Origin: a virus
DNA length: 45,360 nt
Strand: one strand, 5' to 3'
IMG/VR virus record: IMGVR_UViG_3300028400_000011
Location: 1-45,360 of that record
Program-made: the position numbers and the translations under genes
The notes under the pieces: model-generated
What the model saw: the letters and a program-made list of their open reading frames with translations, nothing else
Told to the model about the DNA's origin: nothing
Databases searched by the model: none
In this document: piece by piece, positions 23,484-31,135 of the stretch
Layout of the letters: every line of letters begins with the position of its first letter
Position numbering within the stretch: the stretch's first letter is position 1

Positions 23484-24041
23484 ATGAGGAAAGCTAAAGT
23501 GAAAGGTTATGAGCTGTTGAAGCTGGCAGCAGAGTTGAGGAAGAAGGAGAAACCGGTTATTCTCCAGGCTGTTTCCTCTGCTCTTGATCTTGTCTACAGG
23601 ACGAGGAGGCCGAGGTATAAGTTTGTCAGGACTGGTGTCATGGATGATGAAGGAAATCGACTCTACCGGAGGGTTCAGATCCCTGACTGGGAGTATCTGG
23701 TTCCCTATGGGGATACGATTATCTCGTATGTTCAGAGGAAAGATGGTTATGCTGTTCTTGTTAAAAAAAGGGAGGCCGATGAGGAGAAGCTATTTGACGT
23801 CATGAATAGCCTTGTGGGTGATGGTTTTGATGTTGTTGTATTTCCTGAATACAACCAGCAGTGCTTTAACACTGCTTATCTTGCGTACTACATTGCCAGG
23901 GTTCTTCACCATGAGTTCCACAAGATCCCATTCAACTACTACGATCTGACGTGGATAGAATTTGCGGAACATCTCAAGAAGATTGGCGTTCAATTTAAAA
24001 CCTATGAACCAATCCAAAACCATTTCAATGAAGTCTTTTAA
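23484..24041 (+). CDS. Hypothetical protein, first gene of the rightward block
   Basis: This 185-residue protein starts at ATG 23484 with no ribosome site. The N-terminus is basic and helical (AELRKKEKPVILQAVSSAL), followed by a beta-rich section (WEYLVPYGDTIISYVQRKDGY) and an alpha/beta half with a Cys and several aromatics. No helix-turn-helix or catalytic motif is clear. As the promoter-proximal gene of the block that carries packaging and virion genes, it could be a late regulator, but that is only position. Confidence 0.8.
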   Translation: MRKAKVKGYELLKLAAELRKKEKPVILQAVSSALDLVYRTRRPRYKFVRTGVMDDEGNRLYRRVQIPDWEYLVPYGDTIISYVQRKDGYAVLVKKREADEEKLFDVMNSLVGDGFDVVVFPEYNQQCFNTAYLAYYIARVLHHEFHKIPFNYYDLTWIEFAEHLKKIGVQFKTYEPIQNHFNEVF

Positions 24042-24064
24042 CTCAAAAAACAGGAGGATGAGTC

Positions 24065-24693
24065 ATGCCGCTCTTTAACGTGAGGTTTAACGGAGAAGGT
24101 GTTCCTACTGATGTGTTGGCTCTTGAGGGGCGTCTTAAAGAAGAGTTTAGCTACAAGAATTACAGGGATGGCGATATTGGCTCTGGCCTAGATGGCACTA
24201 CTGTGGTTACTGTGGACGCGATTGGCGCAGAGCTAGCCATAGCAAGGGCGAGAAGGCTATTTCAAGGATACATGCGACTTGGCAAGCTAACAGAAGAACG
24301 TGAGAAGCTCTTCCTTGTTGTTCTTGACGAAGATGTTGGCGAACCGATTGATATTATCCAGCTACCTGACACGGTAAATGTTGAGTGTGGTGAGATGGTT
24401 GGTTCCAATGTCTTCGTCAGGGCCAAGAACGAAGATGAGGCGAAGGAAAAGGCACTTGGTGTCTACTACGACAGGCCATTCTTCCGTGTTTTTGATAAAA
24501 AAACAAAGAAAGAGGCGGATGTAGAATACATGGAAACGTATCTCAAAACACGGTTGAGACATGGGCTGTTAATATCGATCCAGAAGAGCTTCAGTGCTGG
24601 GCTCTGATACAGGACGGAGATCTCGTTCTGCTTGACATGGAAGGTAGATACGACTACGCGCCTGATCGATTTGACATTGTTGAAGAGGACTGA
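24065..24693 (+). CDS. Hypothetical protein with a -1 frame break near 24544-24549
   Basis: ATG 24065 follows AGGAGG. The literal frame stops at 24607, but the frame one base back is open to TGA 24691-24693 and reads naturally (TVETWAVNIDPEELQCWALI, then an acidic end). That stop overlaps the next ATG as TGATG, the coupling used elsewhere in this phage, so the gene should end there. The simplest repair is one extra A in CTCAAAACACGG, which would restore both the frame and a CAAAAAC word. A second A run (A7 at 24497-24503) is another possible slip site. The restored product is about 210 residues of unknown family; programmed frameshifting, mutation or a homopolymer error are all possible. Confidence 0.72.
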
Positions 24694-25439
24694 TGAGGTA
24701 CGTCAACGCAACGGACGGGAAACAGCTTGTTTTTGACCGGCCAGAGGCCGATATTCTCGGCATTGAGTATCAAACGTGGCAGGATTGGGATGAAGAAGCC
24801 GAGTACATCCTGTCAGCAGACGGAGAGGTTGTTCCCGTACTCTATGTTTTCTACGATCACAAAAACAGGCGCTACATTGCGACAACACCATTTGGTCAGG
24901 TTATTCAGCATTATCCGTTTCAGACAAGAAATTCGACGAGGCGTGCATCCCTTCTCAACTCAATTACTTCAAAGAGAAGGGAGCTTCTTGTCAGAATGGT
25001 GATCATCAAGTGGGCCAGGGGCGGATCTCTTGACCAGGCTTACTACGAGGTCTATGGCAGGCGCCTTAAGCGGCCTGAGCGCTTTATCTACAATCCGGAG
25101 GTTATGAAAGTGGCACGAGAGGTTCTCTCTGAGATTCTCGCTGAGCTTGGCATTGACAAGAATTTTGTTCTCTCGAACTATCTGAAACTACTTGAGGAGA
25201 GCAAGAATGACCTTGTGAAGCTCAAGGTGAACGACAGATTGGCCGATCTTGTTGGCCTCTTCAAGAAAGAGAAGATGCTTCCGCCTGCAAGCGAAGCGAG
25301 CAACGTGATCAAGGGGAGGCTCAAGGGTGCTCAGATTTATTCCGGCGAGAACCATATCGAAGAAGCAGATTTCGAGGTTGTGGGCGATAGCACACCAGAG
25401 AAGAGTGAGCGAAATCAAGATTCGCAGGATGATTCATGA
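24693..25439 (+). CDS. Terminase small subunit (likely)
   Basis: This 248-residue protein lies three genes before the large terminase. The N-terminal ~90 residues are beta-rich and unfamiliar. The central part has helices in the style of small terminases, including a DNA-binding-like helical pair (SLDQAYYEVYGRRLKRPERF) and a KLLEESKNDLVKLKVNDRLA-type helix that in such proteins precedes the oligomerisation region. The last ~45 residues are polar and acidic. These overlap a second gene by 113 bp in another frame. The role would be recognition of the packaging site on phage DNA. Position and helical pattern support the call; no diagnostic motif exists. Confidence 0.62.
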   Translation: MRYVNATDGKQLVFDRPEADILGIEYQTWQDWDEEAEYILSADGEVVPVLYVFYDHKNRRYIATTPFGQVIQHYPFQTRNSTRRASLLNSITSKRRELLVRMVIIKWARGGSLDQAYYEVYGRRLKRPERFIYNPEVMKVAREVLSEILAELGIDKNFVLSNYLKLLEESKNDLVKLKVNDRLADLVGLFKKEKMLPPASEASNVIKGRLKGAQIYSGENHIEEADFEVVGDSTPEKSERNQDSQDDS

Positions 25440-25530
25440 TCTGTTCGGGAAAGAGAGCATCAAGGATCTTGTTCAAACCGAGTGCGAAAAACTAATATGG
25501 GAGATTGAACATGGAGAAACGATTTCCTAA
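25327..25530 (+). CDS. Small helical protein overlapping the terminase small subunit gene
   Basis: This 67-residue protein starts at GTG 25327 with GGGGAGG about 8 bp upstream, inside the previous gene (113 bp overlap). The pattern ISKKQISRLWAIA, then a loop, IRRMIHDLFGKESIKDL and a final CEKLIWEIE helix match a small helical domain common at the C-termini of phage recombination and GemA/gp16-like proteins (x-x-x-Q-L-x-x-I...G-x-x-S-x-x-x-L-T-x-x-E-A-x-x-L-I). Here it stands alone. Its role is unknown; a protein-interaction module is likely. The GTG start is favoured because it includes the whole domain. Confidence 0.65.
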   Translation: MLRFIPARTISKKQISRLWAIAHQRRVSEIKIRRMIHDLFGKESIKDLVQTECEKLIWEIEHGETIS

Positions 25531-25924
25531 TCCGGATGATGACTGTCCGATTTGCGGTAAACCAGTGGACTCGTCTGAATGTCAGCACTTTGATGTTTTT
25601 AGAGATGATGATTCCGTTGTTGTGAAGCTCACGAATATTGGAATGGCTTCTCTTTTTAACGCCGGGACCGTGTGGGACCTGCAGAGTTCCGCGTCTGTTG
25701 AGATTCAGTTCTACGAGAAAGAACCGGCGAAAGTGAGCGGAATTGTTTCTCGTTGGCTTTCTCATGGTGCTCATCAGATTACTGTTTTGAGGGAGCTAGA
25801 TCGTTTCACTGTTTTTGTCTACATCAGCGAGGACAAAGCCATGAAGATCGTCTCGGAGAGATTGCGTGATCTTATGTCTGCTCAGGATGACGACTTTATT
25901 GCCGCCTTTGAGGGAGTTGGATGA
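25511..25924 (+). CDS. Hypothetical protein with N-terminal zinc knuckle
   Basis: This 137-residue protein starts at ATG 25511 (GGGAG upstream) and overlaps the gene before it by 20 bp and the large terminase by 4 bp (ATGA). It has CPICGK near the N-terminus with a Cys-x-His (CQH) about 15 residues on, so a small metal site is likely. The rest is alpha/beta with a VFVYISEDKAMKIV strand-helix. Tight coupling to the large terminase hints at a packaging-related role, which is inference. Confidence 0.75.
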   Translation: MEKRFPNPDDDCPICGKPVDSSECQHFDVFRDDDSVVVKLTNIGMASLFNAGTVWDLQSSASVEIQFYEKEPAKVSGIVSRWLSHGAHQITVLRELDRFTVFVYISEDKAMKIVSERLRDLMSAQDDDFIAAFEGVG

Positions 25925-27429
25925 TAGAAGATCTCAAAAAACAGCTCCGTGATCCACCTGTCTTTGCGAAGGCGCTGTTTCCCGACATGGTGAAACAGCC
26001 CTTCTCAAAGACTCTTCACTCCAAGTTCTTTGAGATCATGCGCAGGCAGCCTCGCTTTGCCTGCATTATCAGTCCAAGAGGCCACGGGAAGACCAGTATC
26101 AACTCGATCATCGGTACGCTGTACGATATTGCCTACGACCGTGAGGATTTTGTTGTTGTCATCCACAAAACCCACAAGCAGGCTACGTCTACCATCGAGA
26201 ACATTCGTATCCAGCTTGAAGGGAACAAAGAATTCAACGATATCTTTGGGCCATTCTACCTCCAGACTTCCCGCTCCGATGAGATTGTTGTTGTCAATGT
26301 GGAGACAGGCCACTCTACCAGGATTCTTGCCAGGGGGTCTCTCCAGGATATCCGCGGCTTCATTGCTAAAAATGCAGCCAGATTCACCAAGGTTATTGGG
26401 GATGACATCGAATCTGAGCTGAATACGCAGACGGCTGAGCAGAGGTCCAAAAACAGGAGGCTTCTCTATGCCGCTGTCTTGCCTGGTATCCATCCGACCA
26501 ATGGGAAGGTATGGCTCATTGGTACTATTGTTCACAACGATTCTATTCTTGCACGGATCAGAAGGGGAGCGACTGCCGAGGAGTCCGCCTGGGAAGTCTA
26601 CTTTTACCAGGCTACCAAGAACGGGAAGTTGGATGGGGAGCCTATTTGGCCTGAGCGATTCCCTCCAGAAGAACTTCAGAACATCTTCAAGCGCTACTCC
26701 GAAATAGGCGAGGAGGGTCTTTTCTGGCAGGAGTACATGAACATACCGTACTCGCCAGAGGAAAGAGAACTTGCTGACTATGGCTTTTTTGAAGGGGAGC
26801 TTGAAGGAAAATACTTGACAATTAATGGAGAAAAGCGTATAGTTACACGGTTTGTAGGGATTGATCCGTCCCTTGGAACAGCGGGTGGGGACTATACTGG
26901 CTTTGTTGATTTGCTTGTAGACCAGAAAGGCAGGCGTTACGTCTGGAACGCCTGGCGCCGGAAACTTCCTCCTCATGTTTTTGTGAACTGGTTCTTTGAA
27001 ATGGTGGAAGAGTTAAAGCCTGATGGGGTTGTCTTGGAGACTGTTGCTCAGCAGGAATACCTGAGGAGCTGGCTTCTTGATGAAATGCAATACAGGGATT
27101 CCTGGAATATTCCCCTTATCAGGATAGACGGGATTAACTATGCCGTCTCGAAACAGCACAGGCAGGCGATGACGCTTGCTGGACCGCTCAGAGACAGACG
27201 GTTACTCATCAATAAGCGCCTCATGGATTCTGATTTCACTGGCGAACTTGATGACTACCCCAAGCCTCAGCACGATGACATTACGGATGCCCTCTGGCTT
27301 GCCTACAAAGGATCGTATCCGCCATCCGAACGGACGATGAGGCAGATTGAAGAGAAGAGAGGGAAGCGCTTTTTGCCCTTTAAGAGGAAGAAATCACAAG
27401 CAGAAATGCCAGAATGGATTGTACTGTAA
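25921..27429 (+). CDS. terL: Terminase large subunit (packaging ATPase-nuclease)
   Basis: At 502 residues it has the family's normal length. The N-terminal ATPase has Walker A SPRGHGKT (51-58) and Walker B VIGDDIE (about 160-165). The C-terminal RNase H-like nuclease has the three acidic motifs: GIDPSLG (about 314), VVLET (about 370) and DDITDALW (about 453). It powers DNA translocation through the portal and cuts the concatemer. It lies after the small subunit and before the portal, the classic order. Packaging mode (headful or unique ends) cannot be told from this sequence alone. Confidence 0.95.
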   Translation: MIEDLKKQLRDPPVFAKALFPDMVKQPFSKTLHSKFFEIMRRQPRFACIISPRGHGKTSINSIIGTLYDIAYDREDFVVVIHKTHKQATSTIENIRIQLEGNKEFNDIFGPFYLQTSRSDEIVVVNVETGHSTRILARGSLQDIRGFIAKNAARFTKVIGDDIESELNTQTAEQRSKNRRLLYAAVLPGIHPTNGKVWLIGTIVHNDSILARIRRGATAEESAWEVYFYQATKNGKLDGEPIWPERFPPEELQNIFKRYSEIGEEGLFWQEYMNIPYSPEERELADYGFFEGELEGKYLTINGEKRIVTRFVGIDPSLGTAGGDYTGFVDLLVDQKGRRYVWNAWRRKLPPHVFVNWFFEMVEELKPDGVVLETVAQQEYLRSWLLDEMQYRDSWNIPLIRIDGINYAVSKQHRQAMTLAGPLRDRRLLINKRLMDSDFTGELDDYPKPQHDDITDALWLAYKGSYPPSERTMRQIEEKRGKRFLPFKRKKSQAEMPEWIVL

Positions 27430-27444
27430 GATGGAGGACCTGCC

Positions 27445-27738
27445 ATGAAAGTCCTTGGTGTGGAGTTGCCGCTGGACAGTGCACTTGCTCCGCTGGTTAA
27501 GCTTGGGGCGAAGATCGGTACGAAGCTAACGATTGACGCGGTGGAAAAGAAGCTTGGCCTGCGCTCTGCCTCTCTCTATGTTGTTGAGATGTATCCTATT
27601 GTTGACACGATTGTTGAGGACTACGTAGAGGGAACTCCTTCTGCGCTTGATGATGCTGCCAAAGATGGCACCAAGCAGGCGCTTGAGGAATGGGCCAAAG
27701 ATCACAACATCGAACTGCCTAACCTGGACGAAGACTGA
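27445..27738 (+). CDS. Small hypothetical protein between terminase and portal
   Basis: This 97-residue protein has GGAGG before the ATG and overlaps the next ATG (TGATG). The first half is Leu/Ala/Gly-rich with moderate hydrophobicity (ALAPLVKLGAKIGTKL); the second is acidic and helical. It is probably a minor virion or assembly protein, but no family is recognised. Confidence 0.75.
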   Translation: MKVLGVELPLDSALAPLVKLGAKIGTKLTIDAVEKKLGLRSASLYVVEMYPIVDTIVEDYVEGTPSALDDAAKDGTKQALEEWAKDHNIELPNLDED

Positions 27739-27947
27739 TGGAAAAGAGAGTCTCTGTACTCAATATGGACGCGGTGAAGCTGATTAGCTTTCTGCGCCAA
27801 CTGGAAAAAGTGCATTTTCATGGGGAGCTGCATTTCAAGATCTACGATGGGAAAGTCAAGCAGGTAAAACGCCTTGAGAGTGTGAACCTGCACAAGCTCT
27901 GGCCAGAGACGGAGGAAGAGTTTGGATCCACAGGAGATACTGCTTGA
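27738..27947 (+). CDS. Small protein resembling DUF2292-type domains
   Basis: This 69-residue protein has a helix (DAVKLISFLRQLEKV), then FHGELHFKIYDGKVKQVKRL. It follows the pattern of DUF2292-like small proteins, where a helix leads into a Gly-containing beta hairpin ending in K-V-x-x-V. Its start overlaps the preceding stop (TGATG) and its end overlaps the portal start by 26 bp. The function is unknown for the family. Confidence 0.7.
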   Translation: MEKRVSVLNMDAVKLISFLRQLEKVHFHGELHFKIYDGKVKQVKRLESVNLHKLWPETEEEFGSTGDTA

Positions 27948-29889
27948 ATACGAAAAAGCTCGTGAGAATCGCACGACATGGATGAGTGAAGCCAATGTCG
28001 ATCACGAGTTCAAAAACTCTATTCAATACACTGAATCGGAGATCAAGCAGTTAAAAGAGCGTGGCCAGGCACCTGTTGTAGTAAACAGGATCCTGCCTCA
28101 GGTCAGTCACCAGGTCAACATGATTGTTTCCTACATGCCTGGCCCGACTGTGGTCCCTGCCTCCGGTGGTGACGAAGACAAGGCCGACCTCCATCGCCGC
28201 ATCCTCAATCACATCCTCTATCGCTCGAACTATCCTCGTGTAGTAAAACAGGTGGTCACTGACCAGGTTACCGATGGCGTAGGCTGGTTTTACGCCTTCG
28301 TAGACCGCAATCCCATTGATGGTCGCCCTGAGATCTTTGTTGGCTACATCCCCTGGTACAGAGTTTTCCCGGATCCCGAATCCATTCGTCCTGATATCTC
28401 CGATGCGGCCTATGTTTACGTTGCAAACTACATTTCCAGGGCAAGGGCGAAGGTACTTTTCCCGGAGTATGCTGATAGGATTGATGAGATTGCTTCGTCA
28501 ATCGAGGATGTTCCAACGGCATCTGGCTACAGCGAAGAGAATATCAAGCTCTGGAAGATTGTGACGGATGGGCAGAAAGACAATGTGCTCTATCTTGAGC
28601 GCTATTACCAGGAAAGGGAAAAACACTACGTCCTTACGTCTCTTGTGCCTGAGAAGCCGCTCACTGTTATCATGGACTCGCGGCAGTTCTCTGAGTTCAG
28701 GGAACAGTATGGCTCTGCCATTGATAACGAGGTCATGGTAACGGAAGCGAATCTTCCTGTGATCAAGCGCGAGGCTATTCTTGGCTACGACAGTGTTGCT
28801 AAGGATACGCTTTACACCTGGTTTGACAACTATCCGATTTATCCCGTTGTACCAGCCTGGTATGAGCATCTTGGCAATACAGAACCGATAGGTCTTGTTC
28901 GTTCGATCAGGGGCCAGCAGCAGCTTTTCAATAAGCTTAACATGATTATCGTTGCCCATGGTATTGCTACTGCTGGTGTCAGGCTCATGGGTCCAGAGAA
29001 CGCTGTGGACAAGGATGAAATCCAGGTAGAACTCTCGAAGCCCATCGGCTACATCAGTATCAAACCATTGCCTGACAAGCTTCTCAAGCCTGAGCCCCTC
29101 AACGTTAACCCACTTCCTCCTGCTGTTTTTGCTCTTCTTGAGGACATTAAGCGCGATTTCGAGTACACGGCTGGTTCTTCGTCCATGAGCCTTGGCGTTC
29201 CAGAGAAGGTGCCGAGGACTGGGATTGCTACGCTGGCTATGGAGGAGTGGGCCAGGCGTAGGATCGCACCCGTTATGCAGAACACGGCTGATGCTGTAGA
29301 GAGACTTGGCAGGGTGTTGATCCGGCTTGTTCAGAAGTATTACTCCGATTTTCAGGTTATCAGGATAGTGAATCCGCAGGAACCGGAAAAGATGGAAGAG
29401 ATCGCGGTGAACCTGCCGCTCTATGACAGTGTGTCTCAACGGGCCATTGAAACGATCAATGATGTAACCGTTGGTATCTACGATGTGAGGGTGGATGTCA
29501 ACAAATACACATTCTCCTCACGCATGGCTGAGCTTCAGTTCTACGCTCAGCTTTACCATGATGGATTGCTTGACGATATTGCGCTGATGCAAATGCTTCC
29601 AATCCCAAACAAGGATGAACTTATTAAGCGCAAGAGCTTGCTTGCTCAGCTTCAGGCCGCAATCAAAGAGATGGCTGAATATGCCAAGATGCTTGAGGAC
29701 AAAAACAAGATCCAGGAGAATCAGTTGATCATGACGCAACTGAGGAACAAGATTCTTGAGATCACCAGCCGTCTTGAGCGCCAGGAAGCTGAGAAAAGAC
29801 TGAGGGCTGAGAGAGAATTTTCTCTGGTCATGGATAATCTGAAGACAGCGGCAGAGGAAGCAAAGAGAGGTGGTAAAGGTGGCGAATAA
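27922..29889 (+). CDS. Portal protein (P22-type), TTG start
   Basis: This 655-residue protein lies directly after the terminase group and before scaffold and capsid. The N-terminal sequence (GQAPVVVNRILPQVSHQVN, then an LHRRILNHILYRSNYP helix and DGVGWFYAF) follows the P22-like portal family, which forms the dodecameric ring through which DNA passes. The C-terminal ~150 residues are a long charged helix as in portal barrels. The start is TTG 27922, 6 bp after GGAGGAAG; no ATG lies nearby in frame. An inefficient start codon could keep portal low relative to capsid. Confidence 0.88.
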   Translation: MDPQEILLEYEKARENRTTWMSEANVDHEFKNSIQYTESEIKQLKERGQAPVVVNRILPQVSHQVNMIVSYMPGPTVVPASGGDEDKADLHRRILNHILYRSNYPRVVKQVVTDQVTDGVGWFYAFVDRNPIDGRPEIFVGYIPWYRVFPDPESIRPDISDAAYVYVANYISRARAKVLFPEYADRIDEIASSIEDVPTASGYSEENIKLWKIVTDGQKDNVLYLERYYQEREKHYVLTSLVPEKPLTVIMDSRQFSEFREQYGSAIDNEVMVTEANLPVIKREAILGYDSVAKDTLYTWFDNYPIYPVVPAWYEHLGNTEPIGLVRSIRGQQQLFNKLNMIIVAHGIATAGVRLMGPENAVDKDEIQVELSKPIGYISIKPLPDKLLKPEPLNVNPLPPAVFALLEDIKRDFEYTAGSSSMSLGVPEKVPRTGIATLAMEEWARRRIAPVMQNTADAVERLGRVLIRLVQKYYSDFQVIRIVNPQEPEKMEEIAVNLPLYDSVSQRAIETINDVTVGIYDVRVDVNKYTFSSRMAELQFYAQLYHDGLLDDIALMQMLPIPNKDELIKRKSLLAQLQAAIKEMAEYAKMLEDKNKIQENQLIMTQLRNKILEITSRLERQEAEKRLRAEREFSLVMDNLKTAAEEAKRGGKGGE

Positions 29890-30097
29890 AGGATATTGGA
29901 TGCAGCAGGCTCGGCGCAGAATGGTGGTTAATGGAACGGTTGGTTCTTTTACTGCTTGGTGCAAGCGCCAGGGATACAAAGGGGTCACGGCAAGTTGCAT
30001 TTGTCGGGGGTTGAGATCGAAGAACAAAGCGATTGTCAAAAAGGCTACATTTGCAAAAGCTGCTTGGAAGACGAAAGGTAAGTCCGTACCTTGCTAG
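29879..30097 (+). CDS. Small basic phage protein with repeated-Lys C-terminus
   Basis: This 72-residue protein starts at GTG 29879 behind AGAGAGG, overlapping the portal end by 11 bp. The sequence WMQQARRRMVVNGTVGSFTA, then WC and ASCICRGL with a KKATFAKAAW end, matches a small protein common near structural genes of many phages (pattern KGTVGSFT...C...I..ATFA..). It is strongly basic and may bind DNA or the capsid interior. The function is unknown. Confidence 0.72.
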   Translation: MANKGYWMQQARRRMVVNGTVGSFTAWCKRQGYKGVTASCICRGLRSKNKAIVKKATFAKAAWKTKGKSVPC

Positions 30098-30106
30098 GAG
30101 GGTATC

Positions 30107-31120
30107 ATGCCAGAAGAAACGGTGAAAAGTCAGGTCGACGAGACCGCCGAGGGAACTCAAGAACAGCCGCTTGAGGGCGACGAGTTTATCCAGGGATCTG
30201 AGACTACGCTCGATCTTGCTGATCAGCTTCAGAAGGCGCTTCTTGGTGAAGTGCCAGAAGGGGTTATCGAGGCAGAAGAGGAACCCGCTGAACCAGAGGT
30301 GTCAACACCTGAGGATGAAGAAGTAGCAAAAGAGGCGGTTGAGCAGGCTGCTGAGGCTCAGGATGAGGAGTTCTGGACCGAAGAAGAGTTCGAGCAGGCC
30401 CTTGATGAGTATCTTGAGAAGGTCGAGGGTTCTGGTGAGATTCCAGAGGAATACCAGCAGGCCAAGCAGTTTGTAGACATGATTCAATCGAATCCGGAGA
30501 TGTATGCTGCGTTTCTGGATTCGCTCAAAAGCACGGTGGGTGGCAGGTCGGAACCTCAGGGCGCTCATGAGCAGCAGGAAGCTGTTCCGCGCCTTGAGAT
30601 TCCCGACGTACCGAAGCCTGAGGATTTCGATCCTACGGAAGCTTTTGATCCGAATACTCCGAGCGGGAGATGGGTCTATTCGCAAATCGCCAAACAGATT
30701 GCCGGATCCCTTTCTCCTGTTCTTGAGGAAGTAACAAAGAAGGTAACCGGAGTTGAGCAGTTCATCAACACCCTGCAACAGAGGGAGGTTCAGCAACAGC
30801 AGCAACAGCAGGTGCAGACGGTGCTGGCAGAGTTTTTTGGTCAGCACAAAGAGGCAGAACCGTATGCCGACGATTTCATTAAGTTCCTAACCGATCCGAA
30901 CGACATTACGCTTGAAGACATGTGGGAATTCTTCAAAATGAAGAATGGGATTGCAGTAGAAAAAGCGAAACAGGTGGCGCGTGAGGTAGTGAACAGAGAG
31001 CCGCCACAGGCACCGCCAGCATCTGCTGTTGGTGGTAGAGCTGGAAAAGCCCAGCCGAAGTCATTTGGTGACATGCTCACTGATTTCTTGATTGGGAATC
31101 AGCAGGTACTTGACTATTAG
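30107..31120 (+). CDS. Scaffold protein
   Basis: This 337-residue protein lies between portal and capsid with AGGAGG before the ATG. It is very acidic and Glu/Gln-rich in the first ~150 residues, then has helical parts and a Gln-rich stretch (QQREVQQQQQQQVQ). It ends with a basic, Pro/Ala-rich segment and an amphipathic end (SFGDMLTDFLIGNQQ), the region that usually binds the coat protein. Composition, position and size are typical of podovirus scaffolds that guide procapsid assembly and then leave. Confidence 0.85.
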   Translation: MPEETVKSQVDETAEGTQEQPLEGDEFIQGSETTLDLADQLQKALLGEVPEGVIEAEEEPAEPEVSTPEDEEVAKEAVEQAAEAQDEEFWTEEEFEQALDEYLEKVEGSGEIPEEYQQAKQFVDMIQSNPEMYAAFLDSLKSTVGGRSEPQGAHEQQEAVPRLEIPDVPKPEDFDPTEAFDPNTPSGRWVYSQIAKQIAGSLSPVLEEVTKKVTGVEQFINTLQQREVQQQQQQQVQTVLAEFFGQHKEAEPYADDFIKFLTDPNDITLEDMWEFFKMKNGIAVEKAKQVAREVVNREPPQAPPASAVGGRAGKAQPKSFGDMLTDFLIGNQQVLDY

Positions 31121-31135
31121 TGGAGGTGAGCTCCA

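Noticed and set aside
26005-26976. 323-codon antisense frame over the large terminase
   Set aside because: The terminase has full motif content on the other strand; the antisense product has no recognisable pattern or start site.
28498-29439. 313-codon antisense frame over the portal gene
   Set aside because: Same reasoning: shadow of a well-supported portal gene.
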